Below are positions 57,877-64,000 of a DNA stretch of 64,000 nt, in pieces. Under the pieces are notes generated by a model that saw only the letters and a list, made by a program, of their open reading frames with translations, ran no database searches and had not been told where the DNA came from. Numbering within the stretch: the stretch's first letter is position 1; each line of letters starts with the position of its first letter. Source of the DNA: Mesorhizobium sp. B2-8-5 (GTDB lineage Bacteria > Pseudomonadota > Alphaproteobacteria > Rhizobiales > Rhizobiaceae); assembly GCF_006440675.2 (NCBI RefSeq), contig NZ_CP083951.1, forward strand, positions 806,001 through 870,000, read 5' to 3'. Position numbers and translations under genes: made by a program.

Positions 57877-59217
57877 CTACCCGCCATGCGTAATGCGCCA
57901 GATCGTGCCGTTGCCATCCTCGGTGAGGATCAGCGCGCCGTCCCTGGCTACGGCGACACCGACCGGCCGCCCCCAGACCGCGTCGTCGGAAATGACGAAG
58001 CCGGTGGCGAAGTCCTCGTATTCGCCGGTCGGCTTGCCGTCCTTGAATCTCAGCCGCACCACCTTGTAGCCGGTGCGGACGTTGCGGTTCCACGAGCCGT
58101 GCAGCGCGACGAAGGCATCGCCCTTGTAGTCAGCCGGGAAATTGCCGCCGTCGTAGAAGGCGATGTTGAGCGGCGCCGAATGCGCCTGCATCAGCACATC
58201 CGGAACCGTGACCTTGCCGGCGAGGTCGGGGCGCGCGCCCTTGTGGCGCGGGTCCTCGTTGTCACCGATGTAATACCAGGGCCAGCCATAGAAGGCCCCC
58301 TCCTTCACGGCGGTCGCGTATTCGAAGGGGATGTTGTCGCCAAGCTCGTCGCTCTCGTTGACGACGCACCAGAGCGCGCCCGTCGCCGGCTGCACAGTCA
58401 TGCCGGAGCAGTTGCGCAGGCCGGTGGCGACGGTCCTGCGGTTGTTGCCGTCGGGATCGAAGGCCAGCACGTCGGCGCGGCCCTGTTCAGGACCCCAGGC
58501 CTCGCCCAGCGGCTGCGATTTCGCCCACGCCTCGACACCGCCCTTCGGCTTTGCGCCCATGTCCTCGGCGATGTTGGAGCCCGAACCAATCGACAGATAG
58601 AGCGTCTTGCCGTCGGGCGAGAAGGCGATGTCGCGCGTCCAGTGATGACTGGCGGGGATCTTTGCGACGATGGTCTCCGGCTTGCCGGACGCCTCGAGGT
58701 CGCCGTCGCGATAGGCAAAGCGGACGACGCTGTTGCTGTTGGCGACATAGACCCATTGCGGCTTGTCGCCCGGCGGATAGAAGGCGATGCCGTAAGGCCG
58801 GGCCAGGCCCTTGGCGAAGACCGATTTTTGCGCGGGCTTCGCGCCGCCTTCCGCAAGGCGATAGACGCGGACCTGGTTCGCCCGGCTGTCGGCGACGAAG
58901 AGGTCGCCGTTCGGCGCCACGCGCACGACGCGCGGACTGTCGATACCGGAAGCGACCAGCTCGGCGGAGAAGCCGGGCGGAAGTTTCGGCTTGGCACCTT
59001 CGGGGCGATCGGTGACGCCGCCGCCGTTCGAGGCGGACTCCGTCACATCGGGTTTCGGCAAATCCTCAGGTTTCAGCAGCCGGCGCACGCCCGGGCGGTC
59101 GGCCTTCCAATCGCCGAAGGCCTTTTCACCGCTGAGCAGGGGTTGATCGGCCTGCTGCGCAAAGGCGCCGGTGGCAAAGACCAGCGCAAGGCCCGCAAGG
59201 CCGGCGATCCGCATCAT
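57877..59217 (-). CDS. PQQ-dependent sugar dehydrogenase / sorbosone dehydrogenase-like protein
   Basis: A 446-residue exported six-bladed propeller protein. Signal peptide 'RIAGLAGLALVFATGAFA'. Core segments: 'LPPGFSAELVASGIDSPRVV', 'VAPNGDLFVADSRANQVRVY', 'ARPYGIAFYPPG', 'HHWTRDIAFSPDGKTLYLSI' + 'GSGSNI', 'GLRNCSGMTVQPATGALWCV' and 'FVALHGSWNRNVRTGYKVVR'. The 'H(H)WTRD' and 'GSGSN' residues correspond to the PQQ/Ca site. The tandem ATGATG (59217) follows GGAGGACAGCC. Substrate and PQQ dependence are inferred from the family. Confidence 0.88.
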   Translation of the reverse strand: MMRIAGLAGLALVFATGAFAQQADQPLLSGEKAFGDWKADRPGVRRLLKPEDLPKPDVTESASNGGGVTDRPEGAKPKLPPGFSAELVASGIDSPRVVRVAPNGDLFVADSRANQVRVYRLAEGGAKPAQKSVFAKGLARPYGIAFYPPGDKPQWVYVANSNSVVRFAYRDGDLEASGKPETIVAKIPASHHWTRDIAFSPDGKTLYLSIGSGSNIAEDMGAKPKGGVEAWAKSQPLGEAWGPEQGRADVLAFDPDGNNRRTVATGLRNCSGMTVQPATGALWCVVNESDELGDNIPFEYATAVKEGAFYGWPWYYIGDNEDPRHKGARPDLAGKVTVPDVLMQAHSAPLNIAFYDGGNFPADYKGDAFVALHGSWNRNVRTGYKVVRLRFKDGKPTGEYEDFATGFVISDDAVWGRPVGVAVARDGALILTEDGNGTIWRITHGG

Positions 59218-59334
59218 GGCTGTCCTCCGTCGTCTGCCAGCGCGCCTCAATCGATCAGGCGCCCAGAGCAAGGACATATTGGGCAAACGATCGAAAAGAG
59301 AAGCTTGCGCACGCGGATTTGACGGGCCTCGGGC

Positions 59335-59532
59335 TCAGGCCTCTTCGGCATCCAGATCGTCGTCGAGGCGCTTTTCCAACTCGACGAGGTCAGCCGGCAA
59401 GGGCATACCCATTGCGCGCAACTCCCGCAATTTCTCGCGCAGCTGCTCCTGGATCTCGTGCTCGTCCCCGGGCTGGTTCACCATCTCCTCAAGCAGCAGG
59501 CTGATCTGGGCCTTGAGCGATTCCAGCGCCAT
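59335..59532 (-). CDS. Small conserved acidic coiled-coil protein
   Basis: A 65-residue protein, MALESLKAQISLLLEEMVNQ, ending 'ELEKRLDDDLDAEEA'. Heptad-like leucines and acidic residues suggest one amphipathic coiled coil. ATG 59532 follows AAAGGAGAAAAAC, a strong site. It lies directly downstream of hrcA on the same strand (73-bp gap), and related short proteins are common at this position in Rhizobiales by my recollection. Function unknown. Confidence 0.75.
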   Translation of the reverse strand: MALESLKAQISLLLEEMVNQPGDEHEIQEQLREKLRELRAMGMPLPADLVELEKRLDDDLDAEEA

Positions 59533-59605
59533 GTTTTTCTCCTTTGCGCCCTCAGGTGTGTGTCGAGATTCAGGTCGGGCCGACATCACCTGTATACCGA
59601 TACAC

Positions 59606-60688
59606 CTAGCGCAGCATTCGTGAAATCAGCTGCGCGGTGTAATCGACCATCGGCACGATGCGGGCGTAGTTCAGGCGGGTCGGGCCGATGACGCCAAGCG
59701 CGCCGATAACGCGGGCGTCCTTGTCGCGATAGGGCGCAACGACCAGCGACGAGCCGGACAGCGAAAACAGCTTGTTCTCCGAGCCGATGAAGATGCGCAC
59801 GCCAGGTCCTTCCTCGGCGAGGTCGAGCAGCTGCAGCAGCCCGTCCTGTGTCTCCAGATCCTCGAACAGATGACGCAGGAGCTCGAGATCGGCCTGGGCG
59901 GTGACGTTTTCCAGGAGGTTGGCGCGGCCGCGCACGATGAGGCGCGCCGGCAGGCCGCTCTCGGCGCCGGCCCAGACCGCCAGCCCCTTCTCGACCAGAT
60001 CCTGCGACAGCGTGTCGAGCGCCGTTCTGGTCTCGTCCTTGATACGGGCGATCTCGATGCGCGCCTCGGCAAGCGTGCGGCCCCTGATATGGGCGTTGAG
60101 GAAGTTCGAGGCCTCGTGCAGCTGCGAGACGGTGATGCCGGCCGGCAGGTCGACGACGCGGTTCTCGACATCGCCGTTCTGCGACACCAGCACGGCAAGC
60201 GCCTTGGTTGGCTCGAGCTGGATGAATTCGATGTGCTTCAGCGCCACTTCGTTCTTGGAGGCGAGCACGAGGCCGGCGCCCCGCGACATGCCGGACAGCA
60301 TCTGGCTGGCCTCGGTCAGCATATGCTCCAGCGTCGCGCCAGAGCCGGAGGCGCGCACCTGCGCCTCGATGACGCGGCGCTCGTCGTCGGAAAGGTCGCC
60401 GAGCTCCATGAAGGCGTCGACGAAAAAGCGCAGGCCGGTCTGGGTCGGCAGCCGCCCGGCGGAAATATGCGGCGCGTAGATCAGCCCCAGATGCTCGAGA
60501 TCGCTCATCACGTTGCGGATGGTGGCGGGCGACAGCGAGGAGGGCAGGATGCGCGACAGGCTGCGCGAGCCGACCGGCTCGCCGTCGCGCAGATAGGAAT
60601 CGACAATCCGCCGGAAGATATCGCGCGAGCGCATGTCGAGTGATTGAAGTACCGGCGACTGCGACGTCGGATCGACTGGTTTGTTCAT
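59606..60688 (-). CDS. hrcA: Heat-inducible transcription repressor HrcA
   Basis: A 360-residue repressor of groESL/dnaK-type operons that binds CIRCE elements. The N-terminal winged helix is 'DIFRRIVDSYLRDGEPVGSR' + 'SLSRILPSSLSPATIRNVMS' (24-63), then 'LEHLGLIYAPHISAGRLPTQ' and the GAF-like domain with 'GLVLASKNEVALKHIEFIQL' and the C-terminal 'IGPTRLNYARIVPMVDYTAQ'. It is divergent from rph across 197 bp, the usual Rhizobiales order. Confidence 0.96.
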   Translation of the reverse strand: MNKPVDPTSQSPVLQSLDMRSRDIFRRIVDSYLRDGEPVGSRSLSRILPSSLSPATIRNVMSDLEHLGLIYAPHISAGRLPTQTGLRFFVDAFMELGDLSDDERRVIEAQVRASGSGATLEHMLTEASQMLSGMSRGAGLVLASKNEVALKHIEFIQLEPTKALAVLVSQNGDVENRVVDLPAGITVSQLHEASNFLNAHIRGRTLAEARIEIARIKDETRTALDTLSQDLVEKGLAVWAGAESGLPARLIVRGRANLLENVTAQADLELLRHLFEDLETQDGLLQLLDLAEEGPGVRIFIGSENKLFSLSGSSLVVAPYRDKDARVIGALGVIGPTRLNYARIVPMVDYTAQLISRMLR

Positions 60689-60885
60689 TCCGGCGAGAAA
60701 CCTCCTTCCGAAAGATATAGACTTAAGCCACAGCGGCGCAACCCGGTGCCGCGTTTGCGGTCACGGCGCCGCGTTTGCGGCCGCCCGGCCCGTTTTCCTG
60801 CGCGGCGTCCTTTTCCTTTGCGACTTGCCCCGCATGCGTCTACAAGCCGGCCACGATTCCGCAAAACGACAAGAAAGAAGGCCGA

Positions 60886-61602
60886 ATGCGCCCCTCCAAA
60901 CGCCAAGCCGACGAAATGCGCGCCATCTCCTTCGAGCGTGGCGTCTCCAAGCATGCCGAAGGCTCTTGCCTGGTGAAGTTCGGCGACACGCATGTCTTGT
61001 GCACGGCAAGCCTGGAGGAAAAAGTGCCGTCCTGGATGCGCAATTCCGGCAAGGGCTGGGTGACGGCCGAATACGGCATGCTGCCGCGCTCGACCGGCGA
61101 GCGCATGCGGCGCGAGGCCTCCGCCGGCAAGCAGGGCGGCCGCACGCTGGAGATCCAGCGGCTGATCGGCCGGAGCTTGCGCGCCGTGGTCGACCTGCAG
61201 GCGCTGGGCGAGCAGCAGATCACCGTCGATTGCGACGTCATCCAGGCCGATGGCGGCACCCGCACCGCCTCGATCACCGGCGGCTGGGTGGCGCTCTACG
61301 ATTGCCTGCGCTGGATGGAAGCGCGCCAGATGGTGAGCGTCTCCAAGGTGCTGAAGGACCATGTCGCGGCGATTTCCTGCGGCATCCATGACGGCCAGCC
61401 GGTCATCGATCTCGATTACCTCGAGGATTCCTCGGCCGGCACCGACGCCAATTTCGTCATGACGGGCAAGGGCGGCATCGTCGAGATCCAGGGTACGGCG
61501 GAAGGCGAGCCGTTTTCCGAGGAGCAGTTCGCGGCGCTGATGGGGCTGGCGAAGAAGGGGATCCAGCGGTTGGTGAGCTTGCAGCAGATGGCGGTGGCCT
61601 GA
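60886..61602 (+). CDS. rph: Ribonuclease PH
   Basis: A 238-residue phosphorolytic 3'-5' exoribonuclease that trims tRNA ends. '[20 protein letters not shown]', '[20 protein letters not shown]', '[20 protein letters not shown]', '[20 protein letters not shown]', '[20 protein letters not shown]' and '[20 protein letters not shown]' all match RNase PH. ATG 60886 follows AAGAAAGAAGG. The next genes VOC and rdgB are separated from it by a repeat and an inserted IS, so any former rph-rdgB co-transcription is likely interrupted. Confidence 0.97.
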   Translation: MRPSKRQADEMRAISFERGVSKHAEGSCLVKFGDTHVLCTASLEEKVPSWMRNSGKGWVTAEYGMLPRSTGERMRREASAGKQGGRTLEIQRLIGRSLRAVVDLQALGEQQITVDCDVIQADGGTRTASITGGWVALYDCLRWMEARQMVSVSKVLKDHVAAISCGIHDGQPVIDLDYLEDSSAGTDANFVMTGKGGIVEIQGTAEGEPFSEEQFAALMGLAKKGIQRLVSLQQMAVA

Positions 61603-61631
61603 CGTTGAATGAGATGAGGTCGGCGATCCTT

Positions 61632-61672
61632 CACACCCCCCTCTGGCCTGCCGGCCATCTCCCCCGCAGGGG
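61632..61672. repeat. Composite palindrome copy 8, left part (interrupted by IS)
   Basis: CACCCCCCTCTGGCCTGCCG + GCCATCTCCCCCGCAGGGG up to the IS end. The last ten bases CCCGCAGGGG (61663-61672) are the target duplication. Confidence 0.9.
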
Positions 61673-62835
61673 CAGGGCTATCGCATATGAGTGATTGCAT
61701 TGATGAGATAGTCGTCGTTCCAGGCGCATTTCTTGATGCGATGGCTGATGGGGACTTTGGCAGCATCGGCGGCCTGAAGGATGTTTCTAGCGAGGCGATT
61801 GAGAAGGGCTGTGTTGGCGGGAGCATTGTCCTTGCGGGCCCGGCTGAGATCCTCATCAAGATGGACATCGAGCATCCAATGCAGGCCGTTCTCGATCTGC
61901 CAATGAGCTCTAGTGAGGTCGAGCGCCTGCTGAGGCGACATGAGCGTGGAGGCCATGAACAGGCGCATCAACGGCTTGGCCTGATCGCGTCGGCTGGTGA
62001 TGCGGATGAAGGCCAGGTGACCAGGCATCAGCGGCTCGGCCGCCGCCACGATCTCGGCTTGCCGCCATTCGTTGCGGCCGTGGCTGGTCTCGGTCCGCTC
62101 GGCAATGGAAGGGGTCGCGTCGGCCAGTTTCAAGTTGGCACGGCGCAGCCAATGACGCCGGTTGCCCTTCAGCGCAAGCAGGTAATCGCCACCTCTTTGG
62201 GTAATGGCCGCAGCCATTGGGTATGACAGTGGAGCGCGTCGGCGGTGACCAATCTGCCCGTAAGATCAATGAGTTCGACGACTTTGAGCGCGGCCTCGAC
62301 TTCGTTCTCACCATCACTCGGCGAGACTGCCGCCAGGCACAGCCGGGTCTCGGCTGCGAAGGCCGACACCGTCAACGGCGGACTGGCTGCCAAGCCCTTC
62401 TCGTAGGCCCGCCGCAAAGCCTTGCCGTCAAGCGATACCACCTCGGGCGTCTCTCGGCTGGCTCGGGCGAAAGCGGCGGCAAAGGCGGCAAAAGCGCGAC
62501 CGAAGGCCTCCGGGTCGAGCAGGCGCAGCAGCCGCGAGAAAGTGTCGTGGCTGGGAGCTGCGTCATAGTCGATCAGCCGCGACAGCGCTTGCTTGCGCTC
62601 CTGTGCGAACAAGGCAAATTCCGTCGCATTACTGGCACCGCACAGGCTTGCCGCGATCATCATCACGATCAGGTCGCCAAGCCGGTGCGTGGCGTTGGGC
62701 GCGCGGGGATCAGGCACCGCGCCAAAGTAGCTCTCAAGGCAGGAAATGGCAGTCGCTCCTTCGCTCAACTGCCTCTCCAAAGAATCCTTTCTCAGCCTAA
62801 ACTCAACCCAAAAAACGCCATATGCGATTCCCCTG
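61673..62835 (-). mobile_element. ISAs1-family insertion sequence (1163 bp)
   Basis: Imperfect terminal inverted repeats: left CAGGGCTATCGCATATG (61673-61689), right end reads CAGGGGAATCGCATATG on the complementary strand (62819-62835), 15 of 17 matching. A perfect 10-bp target duplication CCCGCAGGGG lies at 61663-61672 and 62836-62845. Size and IR start (CAGGG) suit the ISAs1 family. It is inserted in a copy of the intergenic palindrome family. The single transposase gene is frameshifted. Confidence 0.92.
61678..62780 (-). pseudogene. ISAs1 transposase, frameshifted
   Basis: DDE transposase in two frames. The 5' part has 'FGAVPDPRAPNATHRLGDLI', 'DYDAAPSHDTFSRLLRLLDP', 'VSLDGKALRRAYEKG' (with a catalytic Asp) and 'ELIDLTGRLVTADALHCHTQ'. 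The 3' part continues 'MAAAITQRGGDYLLALKGNR', 'IRITSRRDQAKPL', 'LTRAHWQIENGLHWMLDVHL' and 'DEDLSRARKDNAP'. The join needs a -1 shift at 62217 (CAA/ATG sharing one A). A TTG start at 62780 with AAAGGA 5 bases upstream is proposed within the element. Probably inactive unless the slip is programmed. Confidence 0.85.
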
Positions 62836-62968
62836 CCCGCAGGGGGGGAGATCAGGTGTTGTCTCGGCCTTCGCCAATCTCCAACGCTGAAAGGTTTGCG
62901 GCGGCGCCGAAGCTGCTGATCTCCCCCCTTGCGGGGGAGATGGCCGGCAGGCCAGAGGGGGGTGCCTC
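62836..62968. repeat. Composite palindrome copy 8, right part
   Basis: Begins with the duplicated CCCGCAGGGG, then GGCCTTCGCCAATCTCCAAC and right half GATCTCCCCCCTTGCGGGGG + AGATGGCCGGCAGGCCAGAG + GGGGGTGC. It ends directly at the VOC start codon. Confidence 0.9.
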
Positions 62969-63379
62969 GTGACTCCCTCGGCAATTTTGGAATCGGCGCT
63001 CTATGTGACGGATCTCAATGCCGCCGAAGCCTTCTACCGCGACATCATCGGCCTCGAAGCCTTGGGCAAGATCGAAGGCCGCCACGTCTTTTTCCGCTGC
63101 GGCAACGGCGTATTGCTTCTCTTCAACGCGGAGGCGACGAAGATCCCGCCGGCGCCCGACGCCAGGCTGAAGGTGCCGCCGCACGGCACGGCCGGCGAAG
63201 GGCACCTCTGCTTCGCCGCGACCGCCGATGAGATCGCCGCATGGCGCAAGCATCTCGCGGCCAGGAACATCGCCATCGAAAGCGATTTCGAGTGGCCGCA
63301 GGGCGGGCATTCGATCTATATCCGCGACCCGTCGGGCAATTCGATCGAGTTCGCCGAGCCAAGGATCTGGGGTCTTTGA
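62969..63379 (+). CDS. VOC (glyoxalase/bleomycin-resistance) family protein
   Basis: A 136-residue vicinal-oxygen-chelate protein: '[20 protein letters not shown]' + '[20 protein letters not shown]' (first beta-alpha-beta-beta-beta unit), then '[20 protein letters not shown]' and the C-terminal '[20 protein letters not shown]'. His and Glu metal positions are present in 'GHLCF' and 'NSIEFAE'. The GTG start at 62969 sits one base after the repeat, whose GAGGGGGG serves as its only evident ribosome-binding site. The stop overlaps the rdgB ATG (TGATG). Substrate unknown. Confidence 0.88.
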   Translation: MTPSAILESALYVTDLNAAEAFYRDIIGLEALGKIEGRHVFFRCGNGVLLLFNAEATKIPPAPDARLKVPPHGTAGEGHLCFAATADEIAAWRKHLAARNIAIESDFEWPQGGHSIYIRDPSGNSIEFAEPRIWGL

Positions 63380-64000
63380 TGCATTCCCTGAATGGACAGA
63401 AGATCGTCGTCGCCAGCCATAATGAAGGCAAGCTGCGCGAATTCGCCGACCTGATGGCGCCGTTCGGCTTCGAGGCGAAATCGGCCAAGGAATACGGCCT
63501 GCCCGAGCCCGACGAGACCGGCACCACCTTCGAGGAGAACGCCTATATCAAGGCATACGCAGCCGCCAAGGCCACCGGCCTGCCGGCGCTGTCGGACGAT
63601 TCAGGCCTCTGCGTCGACGCGCTCGACGGCGCGCCGGGGGTCTACACCGCCAACTGGGCCGAGAAGCCCGATGGCAGCAGGGATTTCGGCATGGCCATGC
63701 AAAAGACGGAAACGGCACTGCAGGAAGCCCGCGCGACCGAGCCCGTCCAGCGCACCGGCCGCTTCGTCGCCGTCATCTGCCTGGCATTTCCGGACGGCGA
63801 AGCCGAATATTATCGCGGCGAAGCGGAAGGCACGCTCGTGTGGCCGCCGCGCGGCACGCTCGGCTTCGGCTACGATCCGGTGTTCCTGCCCAACGGTTTC
63901 GACAAGACTTTCGGCGAGATGAGCGCGGAAGAAAAGCATGGCTGGAAGCCCGGCCAGGCCACGGCGCTGTCGCACCGCGCCCGCGCCTTCCAGAAATTCG
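63379..64000 (+). CDS. rdgB: Non-canonical purine NTP pyrophosphatase RdgB/HAM1 (3' end off the window)
   Basis: A house-cleaning enzyme hydrolysing dITP/XTP to the monophosphates. The N-terminal '[20 protein letters not shown]' (the HNxGK-type substrate loop), '[20 protein letters not shown]', '[20 protein letters not shown]' + 'VYTANWA' and '[20 protein letters not shown]' + 'GEMSAEEK' are all diagnostic. 207 codons are visible before the window ends at '...[12 protein letters not shown]', so only the last residues are missing. Translationally coupled to the VOC gene. Confidence 0.96.
   Translation, partial: MHSLNGQKIVVASHNEGKLREFADLMAPFGFEAKSAKEYGLPEPDETGTTFEENAYIKAYAAAKATGLPALSDDSGLCVDALDGAPGVYTANWAEKPDGSRDFGMAMQKTETALQEARATEPVQRTGRFVAVICLAFPDGEAEYYRGEAEGTLVWPPRGTLGFGYDPVFLPNGFDKTFGEMSAEEKHGWKPGQATALSHRARAFQKF

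Overview
The window reads as chromosomal DNA of a GC-rich alphaproteobacterium of the Rhizobiales, most likely Mesorhizobium or a close relative. Four things point there: the hrcA / rph / rdgB neighbourhood at the right end, an Irr-type iron box in front of a ferritin-VIT1 gene (mbfA), a Ku-LigD repair pair, and a dense family of intergenic palindromes ('ccccctctggcctgccgg...' type) that I associate with Mesorhizobium genomes. The genus is inferred from memory of these traits, not from an alignment.

Layout. 1-5.7 kb: a truncated HyuA-type hydantoinase/oxoprolinase, a DUF559 nuclease gene split by a palindromic repeat, a CDGSH iron-sulfur protein, two tandem cysteine-rich exported paralogues and two small membrane proteins. 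5.9-8.4 kb: one markedly AT-richer gene encoding an HsdR_N-type nuclease fused to a P-loop NTPase and a winged-helix-like region. It abuts the 3' end of lepA and is the best candidate for an undescribed, probably anti-phage, system. 8.4-17.7 kb: lepA, a DUF1223 protein, a repeat-rich small exported protein, an alpha/beta hydrolase, periplasmic MsrA, a PLD-family protein and an ABC-2 exporter pair. 17.7-27.3 kb: a DUF2156 protein, Tat-exported PhoX behind a Pho box, small transporters, a PAP2 phosphatase, DNA-binding regulators, an SMP-30-like propeller protein, and a CYTH-CHAD pair. 27.3-31.1 kb: a CecR-type TetR regulator with a perfect palindromic operator, driving an HlyD / ATPase / permease efflux operon.

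31.1-39.2 kb is an accessory block of oxidoreductases (2-hydroxyacid dehydrogenase flanked by ~100-bp direct repeats, zinc-less MDR, mercuric-reductase-like flavoprotein, AhpD-like protein, SDR) with divergent AraC and LysR regulators. 39.2-48.5 kb: threonine dehydratase, mbfA with its ICE box, ABM/NIPSNAP proteins beside an ArsR regulator, LigD and Ku. 48.5-55.6 kb: a saccharopine-dehydrogenase-like DUF4166 protein converging on a TAXI-TRAP transporter operon (DUF1850, fused permease, binding protein), then a YCII protein with an ECF42-type sigma factor. 55.8-64 kb: cysK, a LysE exporter, a PQQ-type sugar dehydrogenase-like protein, hrcA, rph, an ISAs1-family element inserted into a repeat, a VOC protein and rdgB (cut by the window end).

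No tRNA, rRNA or CRISPR array was recognised. Intergenic space is dominated by one composite palindrome family (eight loci), one member of which carries the IS insertion with a clear 10-bp target duplication.
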